Below, in pieces: positions 26,112-33,368 of a stretch of 52,975 nt of DNA. This stretch comes from Phenylobacterium sp. CCH9-H3 (GTDB taxonomy: Bacteria; Pseudomonadota; Alphaproteobacteria; Caulobacterales; Caulobacteraceae). The position numbers and the translations under genes are program-made. The stretch is taken from NCBI RefSeq assembly GCF_001557235.1, contig NZ_LSJI01000283.1, positions 1 to 52,975 of the forward strand, read 5' to 3'. A model generated the notes under the pieces. The model searched no databases, was not told where the DNA came from, and worked only from the letters and a program-made list of their open reading frames with translations. Position 1 is the stretch's first letter. Each line of letters begins with the position of its first letter.

Positions 26112-27044
26112 TCAGCGGAAGGCGCTCACAATCGTCTTTTCCGGATGCAGCCAAATTCCGAGACTTAGTGCCTCATGGCCATTAAAGAACGTCTCGAACT
26201 TGAAGACGTGGCCATTGCCGTTGGCGTCCGTCAAAACCACTTCGGCCGCTCCAAGGGCGCCCCCACGCTGCGCCCCGCAATAGCCGGCGACGGCCCCGAA
26301 GAGCGTGATCTCCGAGGTGCCGCTGAACCGCTCCATGAAGGTCGGCGACTGGACGCAGTAGCGACAAGGCTCAGCGGGATTGAAGTCGGCTTTGCGCTTG
26401 GCCGGATGGGGGTGCCCGGTCACGAGCGCCACCATGGGACGGTTTTGATGCGCCTGCTCGGCGAACCGCCACAACGTCGACGTCATCGTATTTCCAAAGC
26501 GCTTGCCAAGCGCGAGCACCTCGGACAGGGACGGCGTCAGATCCGCCGCCTCCTCGACGAACCGACGCCCCAGGAACAGGAGTTGGCCGGCGGCGTAGTT
26601 GGCTTCGGCCTCCATGATCTCGTGGCAAGCTGGCGTCAGGGTCTGCTCGTTGTCGCCAAACATCATGCCCACGTGCCACGGTATGATGTCGTGGCCGATC
26701 TCGTGAGCTTCGTTCCAACGATGCTTCAAGATCGGTAGGTCCTTATCGAGCAGGATCCGCTTTTGATCCGGCAGATAGAGCGCCTTCAGGCTTAGGGACT
26801 GGACGGCTTCCTTCAGCAGCGTCGGACGCTTCAGAACCTGGAGGCCCGCGACCTTCATTCGGCTGAACGTCTCGCGCAGCAAGCCGTCGTCGCTCGTGCT
26901 GTAGAAGCCGCGATCGAGTTTCAGCAGTTCGCGCACGAAGCGGAGGTCCACCGGCGGTTCGGGATTTCCCAGACCCCGGAGAACCTTCGAGATCTGGTCG
27001 TCGATATCGGCGACGGTCCGAGCCTTCAGGTAGAGGTTCTTCAC
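26112..27044 (-). CDS. ImmA/IrrE-family metallopeptidase (CapP-like)
   Basis: 310 aa. The zinc motif HEIGH (114-118) in NEAHEIGHDIIPWH and a downstream Glu in MEAEANYAAGQLLF (Glu145/147) are those of ImmA/IrrE peptidases, which cut a partner HTH repressor after a stress signal. The C-terminal part has a Cys pair (CRYC) and a beta-rich region. It is the last gene of a four-gene coupled operon and starts by ATGA overlap with its likely target, the XRE protein. In some CBASS loci the same pair, CapH and CapP, controls defence expression; the divergent CBASS here makes that role plausible. Confidence 0.85.
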   Translation of the reverse strand: MKNLYLKARTVADIDDQISKVLRGLGNPEPPVDLRFVRELLKLDRGFYSTSDDGLLRETFSRMKVAGLQVLKRPTLLKEAVQSLSLKALYLPDQKRILLDKDLPILKHRWNEAHEIGHDIIPWHVGMMFGDNEQTLTPACHEIMEAEANYAAGQLLFLGRRFVEEAADLTPSLSEVLALGKRFGNTMTSTLWRFAEQAHQNRPMVALVTGHPHPAKRKADFNPAEPCRYCVQSPTFMERFSGTSEITLFGAVAGYCGAQRGGALGAAEVVLTDANGNGHVFKFETFFNGHEALSLGIWLHPEKTIVSAFR

Positions 27045-27532
27045 TTACCGGGTCTGGGTTCCAGCTCACTGAGAATGGCCACAAAGGCTTCCAGCGCCGA
27101 GCTTTCCTCGGGCGTCAATTTTTGCACCGATTCCGAGCGGGCGGCGAATCGCACAGCTTCCCGGCGCAGTCCGGCGTCATTGGCGATGGTCAGGCCGGCG
27201 AGCTGCATAAGTCGCTGTTGCGGGACTTTGAAGGTTTGCGCCAAGCGATAGACGGTGCGCGGGTCCGGCACATAGGCGGCGCTCTCCTCGATCACGAGCA
27301 GTTCGCTCGCGTCGAGATCGGCCTCCTCCGCGAGCTTCTCCATCGAGAAACCTTGGCGGCGTCTCATCAAATTGACGAACTTCCCGAAGGCGATCCGTCC
27401 CTCATCCGTTCCACTCGCCGGGGTGCGCTCTTCCGGCGCCGGATCAAACGCCATCATGCCCGCGCCGATGAAGCCGTCGCCTTCGCGACGGGCGCGGCCG
27501 AGCCACCATTCCTTGCTCCGTTCGATCTTCAT
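27041..27532 (-). CDS. XRE-type HTH regulator (CapH-like)
   Basis: 163 aa. An XRE helix-turn-helix spans about residues 48-110 (FVNLMRRRQGFSMEKLAEEA, then DPRTVYRLAQTFKVPQQRLM), followed by an acidic helical tail. The first 45 residues are an N-terminal extension longer than usual. It overlaps the GNAT stop upstream and the ImmA/IrrE start downstream (both ATGA). By analogy with phage ImmR/ImmA and CapH/CapP it is the repressor cleaved by the peptidase, and it may bind the shared promoter region at 28371-28519. Confidence 0.85.
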   Translation of the reverse strand: MKIERSKEWWLGRARREGDGFIGAGMMAFDPAPEERTPASGTDEGRIAFGKFVNLMRRRQGFSMEKLAEEADLDASELLVIEESAAYVPDPRTVYRLAQTFKVPQQRLMQLAGLTIANDAGLRREAVRFAARSESVQKLTPEESSALEAFVAILSELEPRPGK

Positions 27533-28158
27533 GGCTTTTGCTCCTCATCGAGGAAGGCCGTCGCTTGGGCCACGGTCATCTCGAAGTATCGTAGATTCTG
27601 GGCGCTGGGGTCCGGCCCAAGGTCGGTCATTCCACAGCGGTCCCGATAGAACGCGTCAGCTTGGGGAAGGGAGTGGAGGCCGATGCGGCCCTTGAATCCC
27701 TCGGCCAGGCTGATCTCGACAGCCGCCGTCATCAGCGCCATGCCGACGCCCTTGAACCGCGGCGCCTGGCCGATGTCCGGACGGTTCCAGGGCGCCACTT
27801 CCAGGTAGTCGATGTAGACCAGCGCCTTGCCCGCCTGGGTGGGCTCACGCGCCGATTTGGTCAGGTCCACGCGCATCAACCCCTGCGTGAGGTCCTCGCA
27901 GACGATGCAGCAACCTCTGAATGCGATCAGACCCTGCACCTGGGCGGCCTTGGCCGGCCAGTCCCAATGCCAGCTTTGCGGCCACTGCGCGGGAGGGACG
28001 CCCCGACGATGCAACTCCTGCAGAACCGCCGTCAGCGCGGGCTGCCAATGCACCCGCCAGTCCGCCAGCTGCTTCGCCTCGATCGCGTCGCGCAGCTCCG
28101 CCTCAACGGCGGCGCCGGCCGCCGTGTCGAACAGGTAGATGGTCGAAATATCGACCAT
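27529..28158 (-). CDS. GNAT-family acetyltransferase, possible toxin
   Basis: 209 aa. The C-terminal half fits the GNAT fold: ALVYIDYLEVAPWNR (beta4), RFKGVGMALMTAAVEIS (acetyl-CoA loop R-x-x-G-x-G) and GRIGLHSLPQADAFYRDRCG (beta5 to the terminal helix). The N-terminal 100 residues are unusual, with WPQSWHWDWPAKAAQVQGL. It follows a small RHH protein with a TGATG overlap; RHH plus GNAT is the layout of TacAT-type toxin-antitoxin pairs, in which the toxin acetylates charged tRNA. It is larger than typical TacT (about 160-180 aa), so the role remains inference. Confidence 0.75.
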   Translation of the reverse strand: MVDISTIYLFDTAAGAAVEAELRDAIEAKQLADWRVHWQPALTAVLQELHRRGVPPAQWPQSWHWDWPAKAAQVQGLIAFRGCCIVCEDLTQGLMRVDLTKSAREPTQAGKALVYIDYLEVAPWNRPDIGQAPRFKGVGMALMTAAVEISLAEGFKGRIGLHSLPQADAFYRDRCGMTDLGPDPSAQNLRYFEMTVAQATAFLDEEQKP

Positions 28159-28370
28159 CAGACCAACATCAGCTCGGCCTTTTCCTTGGTGGCGTCGTTC
28201 TCAAACAGGAGCTTGTCGCCGCGATCCAGCCGGGCCTCGATGGTTTGATAGAGACGCAGCGCTTGGCGAAGCACTGCCGTCTTCGTCAGGTCTTTTCGCA
28301 CCGACAGGTCGTCCAGAGCGCGCATCTCGGCGTCGGTGAGGTTCAGCGTCATCGTCCGCTTCGCCGTCAT
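28158..28370 (-). CDS. Ribbon-helix-helix (CopG-like) antitoxin/regulator
   Basis: 70 aa from the ATG at 28370, chosen because GGAGG sits 5 bases upstream; longer in-frame starts lack this. MTLNLTDAEMRALDDLSVRK, then DLTKTAVLRQALRLYQTIEA, is a classic RHH: a short strand and two helices. The tail is acidic/charged and may wrap the neighbouring GNAT protein. First gene of the RHH-GNAT-XRE-ImmA operon, with an excellent promoter upstream. Confidence 0.8.
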   Translation of the reverse strand: MTAKRTMTLNLTDAEMRALDDLSVRKDLTKTAVLRQALRLYQTIEARLDRGDKLLFENDATKEKAELMLV

Positions 28371-28394
28371 CGCATCCTCCATCGCAGAGGCCCT

Positions 28395-28423
28395 GAGATA
28401 CGAATCAGCTCCATGTTTGTCAA
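28395..28423 (-). promoter_or_regulatory. Sigma-70-type promoter of the RHH-GNAT-XRE-ImmA operon
   Basis: On the minus strand TTGACA (28423-28418), a 17-base spacer and TATCTC (28400-28395) stand 25 bp before the RHH start. The region to 28519 is AT-rich compared with its surroundings and is shared with the divergent CBASS operon. It contains two TAGCTA palindromes (28430-28435, 28464-28469) and two TATGGCT direct repeats (28451-28457, 28473-28479), likely regulator sites. Confidence 0.62.
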
Positions 28424-28519
28424 GTGATTTAGCTATCGCCACACCCCTTGTATGGCTAATTTTTAGCTACTATATGGCTTCCAAGCGCAGGTTGAACCTG
28501 CCCCTGGAGCGCCTGCCCA

Positions 28520-29485
28520 ATGACGAAAGAACATGTCGGCCACGGCGACATTCTCCGGTTTGCCGACGAGCGCGTGAATTTGAAGCGGGAGGACGCGACC
28601 GATCTGCGGGCCCAGGCGAACCGGCTACGCGAGCGGCTGGAAACCTACCTGGCCGAGCATCCGGACTTCGAGCTGCGCAAGATGATGCTGTCCGGCAGCC
28701 TGGCGAAGGGGACGGCGCTGAAGTCGATCAGCGACATCGACGTTGCCTGCTACGTGTCGTCGGCCTCGGCGCCGCACAAGGTCAGCGAGCTGGTGGACTG
28801 GCTGGCGACGCGCTTGGAGAAGGCTTTCCCGAATCTCAAGCCCGAGCAGATTAAGCGCAAGACCTACTCGGTCTCCGTGAACTTCATCACCACGGGAAAC
28901 GAGGTCGATATCGTGCCGATCCTCTATGCTGGGGACCCGCAGTGGCGCGGCGATCTGGTCTCCCAGGATGACGGCTCGACGCTGATGACCAGCGTGCCGC
29001 TCCACCTCGAATTCATCCGCAAGCGCAAGGCCGCCAACGACAAGCATTTCGCCCAGATGGTCCGGCTGGTGAAATTCTGGGCCGGGCGGCTGAAGGCGGA
29101 GGATCCGGACTTCCGCTTCAAGTCGTTCATGATCGAGCTGATCCTGGCCCATCTGGCCGACCAAGGCGTCGCCCTAAACGACTACCCCGAGGCGCTGTCA
29201 AGCTTCTTCACCTTCATCGCCACCGACGCGTTCAGGACCACTATTGCGTTCGCCGACTACTACGACCCCAAGACCTGCGTGACGACCCCCGCGCCGATGC
29301 GGGTCTGGGATCCTGTCAACTGCGAGAACAATGTCTCGCGGCTCTACACCGCCGTGAACCGGGACAAGCTCGTCGACGCGGCCCTCCTCGCCGGCGACGC
29401 CATCGACGCCGCCCTCTACGCCACCACCAAATCCGAAACTGTCCGCCTTTGGCAGAAGGTTCTCGGACCCAGCTTCAATCCCTGA
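28520..29485 (+). CDS. CBASS cyclic-oligonucleotide synthase (CD-NTase)
   Basis: 321 aa. It has the nucleotidyltransferase signature GSLAKGTALKSISDIDVACY (Gly58-Ser59 region, Asp72, Asp74) and the third acidic residue in NEVDIVP (Asp130). A helical OAS1-like C-terminal domain follows (QMVRLVKFWAGRL, FKSFMIELILAHLAD). CD-NTases make a cyclic di- or trinucleotide alarm signal during phage infection. The clade is probably C/D, the group usually paired with HORMA and TRIP13 genes. It starts the CBASS operon; GGAG precedes the ATG. The nucleotide product cannot be read from sequence. Confidence 0.9.
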   Translation: MTKEHVGHGDILRFADERVNLKREDATDLRAQANRLRERLETYLAEHPDFELRKMMLSGSLAKGTALKSISDIDVACYVSSASAPHKVSELVDWLATRLEKAFPNLKPEQIKRKTYSVSVNFITTGNEVDIVPILYAGDPQWRGDLVSQDDGSTLMTSVPLHLEFIRKRKAANDKHFAQMVRLVKFWAGRLKAEDPDFRFKSFMIELILAHLADQGVALNDYPEALSSFFTFIATDAFRTTIAFADYYDPKTCVTTPAPMRVWDPVNCENNVSRLYTAVNRDKLVDAALLAGDAIDAALYATTKSETVRLWQKVLGPSFNP

Positions 29486-29493
29486 GGCCCATC

Positions 29494-30009
29494 ATGAGCA
29501 TGAGCTACACCGAAAGCGCGACGGAGAGCTTCACGCTCACCCACGCCAAGCGCCTGGCATCGAAGGTGGCCGCCGATCTGAAGCGCTTCCAGCGGTTCTA
29601 TGGCGCGCCCTCTGACCTCTGGATCGGCCGCTACGAGCGCGAGCTTGTCGAGCTGCTCCGGCGCGATGTGGTGAGCGAGGTCGTCTACGGCTTCAAGCGT
29701 GACGGCAAGTGGACGGCGGCCGCGGTTCGGTACAAGGCTCTGGCCGGCGGCCTGCTCGACGTCGATGACGATCCGGGGCGCGTTAAGCCCAACCTCGACG
29801 TCGCGGGCGCCACCTTCACCTCCTTTCGGAATGATAATAGCAACTACAGCCTGCTGTCCGAGAAGGACCGACAGGCCATCGAGGAGCAGGCCGGCTTCAG
29901 TCGCGTGTCGGGGTCGACGCCGCCGCTCGAGGCGGGCTGGTGGGCCGAGGACTTGACCTATTCCGCCGGAGGCCGCGGCCTCGGCCGCAGCAGCGTAAGG
30001 CAGAACTGA
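29494..30009 (+). CDS. cap7: Bacterial HORMA protein of type III CBASS
   Basis: 171 aa from ATG 29494, 8 bp after the synthase. It opens ATESFTLTHAKRLASKVAAD, continues with RYERELVELLRRDVVSEVVY (central helix) and GKWTAAAVRYKA, and ends in WWAEDLTYSAGGRGLGRSSV, matching the HORMA1 pattern with a C-terminal safety-belt region. In type III CBASS the HORMA protein senses a phage peptide, closes, and activates the CD-NTase. Only one HORMA gene is present. Name by family (Cap7). Confidence 0.87.
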   Translation: MSMSYTESATESFTLTHAKRLASKVAADLKRFQRFYGAPSDLWIGRYERELVELLRRDVVSEVVYGFKRDGKWTAAAVRYKALAGGLLDVDDDPGRVKPNLDVAGATFTSFRNDNSNYSLLSEKDRQAIEEQAGFSRVSGSTPPLEAGWWAEDLTYSAGGRGLGRSSVRQN

Positions 30010-30011
30010 CC

Positions 30012-30959
30012 ATGGCGTTCGACCAACCGCAGATAAATGACCTGTTCGACCGCCGGCTCGAGTTCCCGGACCTCGAAGCCGCCCGCCGGCTGAACAGGCT
30101 GGTGGGGCTGGATGAGGCCAAGTCGCGACTGACCAAGCTGCTGGCGATCCTTGTCAATCCGGAGGGGCCACGCACCTGGGCCAGCCGTCATCACCCCAAG
30201 GCCGCCATCCTGCTCGACTACCTCGAGCGGCGTCCGCCCCTGGTCATCCTGGCCGGCGACGTCGGCACCGGGAAGACGGAGCTCTCCGAAACCATCGGCG
30301 ATGCGGTGGCCCGCCAGGAGAATATCGCGGTGACCCTGTTTCCCCTCAGCCTGGCCAACCGCGGGAGCGGCAAGGTCGGCGAGATGACCAAGCTGGTGTC
30401 CGCGGCCTTCGACGCCACCCTGGAAGCAGCGCAACGCCTTCGCCGCGCCGCCGGCGCGCGCGCCGGCGGTGGCGTCATCCTCCTGGTCGACGAAGCCGAC
30501 GCCCTGACCCAGAGCCGCGAAGACGGCCAGATGCACCACGAGGACCGGGCCGGCGTGAACGCCTTCATCCGGGGTGTCGATCGCCTCGCCGAGAAACGCC
30601 TGCCGGCCGCGGTGATCCTCTGCACAAACCGCCTGAGCGCCATCGATCCGGCGGTCCGCCGGCGCGCCGCCGACGTTTTTGAGTTCCGGCGTCCCAACGA
30701 CGTGCAGCGCCGCGCGGTGCTTGACGGCCCCCTGACCGAGGTCGGTTTCAGCCGCGGCGATATCGACCGGATCGTCCAGCTGACCGGTGCGGCGCGCGAC
30801 CGCACCTACGGCTTCACCTTCTCCGATCTTACCCAGCGCTTGTTGCCCACCCTGGCGCTGGACGCCTATCCCGACAAGGCGATCACACCTGCCCGGGCGC
30901 TGCAGCTGCTGGAGGGCATGACGCCGACGCCGCCCTTCCAAGATCGCCGCGGGACCTGA
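30012..30959 (+). CDS. cap6: TRIP13/Pch2-like AAA+ ATPase of type III CBASS
   Basis: 315 aa, start ATG 30012, 2 bp after the HORMA stop. Walker A GDVGTGKT (82-89), Walker B ILLVDEAD (156-163), sensor segment VILCTNRLSAIDPAVRRRA with the arginine finger, and a C-terminal lid (TFSDLTQRLLPTLAL). TRIP13/Pch2 enzymes open closed HORMA proteins; in CBASS this resets the alarm and prevents false activation. The pairing with the HORMA gene supports the assignment strongly. Confidence 0.9.
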   Translation: MAFDQPQINDLFDRRLEFPDLEAARRLNRLVGLDEAKSRLTKLLAILVNPEGPRTWASRHHPKAAILLDYLERRPPLVILAGDVGTGKTELSETIGDAVARQENIAVTLFPLSLANRGSGKVGEMTKLVSAAFDATLEAAQRLRRAAGARAGGGVILLVDEADALTQSREDGQMHHEDRAGVNAFIRGVDRLAEKRLPAAVILCTNRLSAIDPAVRRRAADVFEFRRPNDVQRRAVLDGPLTEVGFSRGDIDRIVQLTGAARDRTYGFTFSDLTQRLLPTLALDAYPDKAITPARALQLLEGMTPTPPFQDRRGT

Positions 30960-30962
30960 GCC

Positions 30963-32504
30963 ATGGCGCAGGCCATTGTCGCCCGGCGCGATGGAGACGC
31001 CTTCCAGGCCCGGCTCTTCTGGGGGCGGGCGGCGCGGTTGCTCGATCCACGCAGCCGGGTCCGCAAGGTCGGCTTCGAGTCCGGACCGGGCGGGTTCGAC
31101 GACATCTGGGAGGAATTCGAGCCTGGCCATGGTCCCCTCGACACCTTCGGCGCGCCGCTCGATCGGGTCCATCTCCAGTGCAAGTGGCACGTGGCGCCGG
31201 GGGCCTACGGCTATAGCCAACTCGTCGACCCCGAGTTCATCAACGCCAAGTCCCGATCGCTGCTGCAGAGGGCCCGGCAGGCCCAGACCGCCTACGCGCC
31301 GAACGGGCGCGGTGTCCGTTTCCAGCTGACCAGCAACTGGGGCGTCGACTATCGCGACCCCTTGCGTGGCATGGTCGCCAACCGTTCCTATGCCTTGGTC
31401 GTCCCGAAGCTCTTTGAAGGCAAGACCGGCCGTAGCGCGTCCGGGCGGGTCCGCAAGCTCTGGCAGGACCACCTGCAGATCGACGACGACGAGTTGCGCA
31501 AGCTCGCCGGCACGCTCGCGTTCGGCCAGGTGGCGGACTCCTTGGATTCACTGCGCGAAGGCCTCGATCCCGTGTTTCGGCTCGTGGGTCTCCGGCCCGT
31601 GGCGCAGAACGAGAGCGCCTTCATCTACGACGATGTGGTGTTTCAGTGGCTGAGCCAGGGCCGGCTGGAATTCGGTCGCGACAGCTTCAGAGCCGCCTGC
31701 GCCAAGGAAGGCTTGCTGGGGCCCGCCCTCGATGCGCCGAAGACCTACGGGGTCAAATCGTTCGAGCACCCCTTCGATCGGCTCGAGGAGCGTTGCGACG
31801 AGGTGCTCAACCTGGTCCCGCGCTTTGACGCCCGCTTCATTCAGGACCCCCACGACTGGTCCGCCACGATCTTTTCGCAACTGGAAGCTTTCCTCACCTC
31901 GGCCGCCAAACGTGAGCCGCAGCTGCGACTGGCTGTCGACGCCCACGCGACGCTGGCCTTTGCCGCCGGCTCGGTCCTCGACGTGAAATCGGGCCGGCGC
32001 GTAGAGCTCGAGCAACGCACGCTTCAACGCCGGATCTGGTCGGCCGACGACGCAACAACCGACCCGACGTGGCCCACCTTCGCGTTTACGTGGAACCCCA
32101 TCGACCCTCAGGGTCGGGATGTCCTCGTGGCCATCGGCCTGACGCACGACATCGCGCCGGCTGTGAACGCGTTCGCCAGTGGCTTGCCCAATGTGGCGGG
32201 ACTGCTCGCGTGCGGGCTCACGACCGGCGCGGGGGGCCTCTCCGTGCGGTGCGGGGCGCACGCATCACAGTTGGCGGAGGCGGTCGTCGCGGAAGCCAAG
32301 GCGCGCCGCGTCGTGGGCGGGCGCCTCCACATTTTCGTGGCCGCGCCCAACGCCTTCACGTTCTTCCTGGGACAGCGCCGCCCCTCGCTGGGTCCGGTGA
32401 CGCTCTATGAATACGACTTCGAAGGCGCTCGGACGGGGAGCTATGAAGCCTCGCTGGCGTTGCCGGTGATCGCTCGGCCCAATGGCGCTGACCGGAACCC
32501 GTAG
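30963..32504 (+). CDS. CBASS effector: Cap4-like nuclease domain fused to SAVED sensor
   Basis: 513 aa, 3 bp after the ATPase. The N-terminal part is PD-(D/E)xK-like: VGFESG (Glu39), GGFDDIWEEF (Asp46-Asp47) and RVHLQCKWHV (Gln72, Lys74), as in Cap4 DNases. The C-terminal third has SAVED features: DVLVAIGLTHDIAPAVNAFA, then GGRLHIFVAAPNAFTFFLGQ, the LYEYDFEG block and a final ASLALPVI. SAVED binds cyclic nucleotides and drives oligomerisation, switching on degradation of DNA. The middle (about 150-330) is of unclear fold. Last gene of the CBASS operon. Confidence 0.87.
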   Translation: MAQAIVARRDGDAFQARLFWGRAARLLDPRSRVRKVGFESGPGGFDDIWEEFEPGHGPLDTFGAPLDRVHLQCKWHVAPGAYGYSQLVDPEFINAKSRSLLQRARQAQTAYAPNGRGVRFQLTSNWGVDYRDPLRGMVANRSYALVVPKLFEGKTGRSASGRVRKLWQDHLQIDDDELRKLAGTLAFGQVADSLDSLREGLDPVFRLVGLRPVAQNESAFIYDDVVFQWLSQGRLEFGRDSFRAACAKEGLLGPALDAPKTYGVKSFEHPFDRLEERCDEVLNLVPRFDARFIQDPHDWSATIFSQLEAFLTSAAKREPQLRLAVDAHATLAFAAGSVLDVKSGRRVELEQRTLQRRIWSADDATTDPTWPTFAFTWNPIDPQGRDVLVAIGLTHDIAPAVNAFASGLPNVAGLLACGLTTGAGGLSVRCGAHASQLAEAVVAEAKARRVVGGRLHIFVAAPNAFTFFLGQRRPSLGPVTLYEYDFEGARTGSYEASLALPVIARPNGADRNP

Positions 32505-32549
32505 TCATGCGATGGCGGCGACAGAGGCTTCGCCGTCTCCGCGCCCAAG

Positions 32550-32822
32550 CTAGGTGGTTGCGGAACGGGTGGCGGGCTCACACCGCTCAAATCGGACCCG
32601 TTCGCCGTTGGCGTAGGGGACAGCCCGGTAGCCGGCCCGTAGCCAAGCCTTGCACTGGACGTGGCGGATTGCGGGATTCTGTTCGTTGGACCACCATTCC
32701 GGACGCTGGGCGCTCTTGGGCAGCAGCTCGCCCAAGACACGCTCGATGTCGCGAAAGCTCATGTCATACGTCGCCGCTTTCTGGCGCCGCAGATGACCTT
32801 CCAGCGGATCGTACTTCCGCAT
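32550..32822 (-). CDS. DUF7662-like small protein
   Basis: 90 aa. It begins MRKYDPLEGHLRRQ and continues FRDIERVLGELLPKSAQRPE, EWWSNEQ, QCKAWLRAGYRAVP and ERVRFER. This series (KYDPL..LRRQ, a helix with I-E-x-x-L, P-x-SA, WW-x-N, KAWL-x-AG) is that of the DUF7662 family, small proteins often found among defence genes. AGAGGGG precedes the ATG. It is convergent with the CBASS operon, ending 46 bp from it. Function unknown. Confidence 0.72.
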   Translation of the reverse strand: MRKYDPLEGHLRRQKAATYDMSFRDIERVLGELLPKSAQRPEWWSNEQNPAIRHVQCKAWLRAGYRAVPYANGERVRFERCEPATRSATT

Positions 32823-32963
32823 GCGCCCCTCTCGTGTGGCGTGATCTTGCCATCTGTTGCAGCGGGGCGGCAGGTCGGCAACGCTTGTGTCATCCGAGCC
32901 CGTGACGCTAAGCCCTGAGCAAGCGGTTCCGCAGCCGCGTCATCCGCCAGGTAGAACCTCCGA

Positions 32964-33251
32964 ATGTCCGCCAGCCGACAGCAGGCCCTCGCTGACGCGC
33001 GCAAGCTCGTGCGAACCTTTGCGGCGGCCCCGGAGCCCCGACGACGGGCGCAAGCGGTGATCTCCGAGCTCAAGCGCGCCGAGGGGTGGTCGGTTACCGC
33101 TCAGCGCGCGCTCGATGCGGCTGACATGTGGGTTCGCAGCAATCCCGCGGTCGCGACGCTGGAGCCTCGGCTGCGCGAACTGCTCAGCCAAATGGAGAAA
33201 GGCCAGAGCGCCCAGCCACCCCGGATTACCACGCCAATCAGAACCCGGTAG
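32964..33251 (+). CDS. Hypothetical 95-aa helical protein
   Basis: It starts at ATG 32964 and reads as an amphipathic helical protein (RQQALADARKLVRTFAAAPE, RRRAQAVISELKRAEGW, AADMWVRSNPAVATLEPRL). It has no recognised family and a poor ribosome-binding site. Opposite-strand frames here look less protein-like. It directly precedes the palindromes of the HipA-fusion gene and might be a small partner of it, but this is a guess. Confidence 0.42.
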   Translation: MSASRQQALADARKLVRTFAAAPEPRRRAQAVISELKRAEGWSVTAQRALDAADMWVRSNPAVATLEPRLRELLSQMEKGQSAQPPRITTPIRTR

Positions 33252-33281
33252 GCGGGACCTCGCAGCGGAGGACGTGATACC

Positions 33282-33312
33282 AACTTTCTCGCATGTGAAA
33301 TGCGCGAAAGTT
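33282..33312. promoter_or_regulatory. Operator 1 (31-bp pseudo-palindrome) of the HipA-fusion gene
   Basis: AACTTTCTCGCAT-GTGAA-ATGCGCGAAAGTT: 13-bp arms with one mismatch around 5 bases. It is repeated 55 bp downstream as operator 2 with the same arm length and spacer, so it is a specific binding site rather than chance. Immediately after it comes a -35-like TTGACA (33314-33319). Confidence 0.8.
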
Positions 33313-33336
33313 ATTGACATCGCCGACCTCAAGCCC

Positions 33337-33367
33337 AACTTTCCCGCACTTCAGATGCGAGAAAGTT
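33337..33367. promoter_or_regulatory. Operator 2, overlapping the ribosome-binding region of the HipA-fusion gene
   Basis: AACTTTCCCGCAC-TTCAG-ATGCGAGAAAGTT, 13-bp arms around 5 bases, ends 1 bp before the ATG at 33369. With TTGACA at 33314-33319, a -10 element at the usual 17-base distance would fall on its left arm, so a bound protein would block both RNA polymerase and the ribosome site. Confidence 0.8.
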
Positions 33368-33368
33368 C

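Noticed and set aside
26105..26120. Small hairpin at the end of the ImmA/IrrE gene as a terminator
   Set aside because: Only a 6-7-bp stem overlapping the stop codon, with no T-tract.
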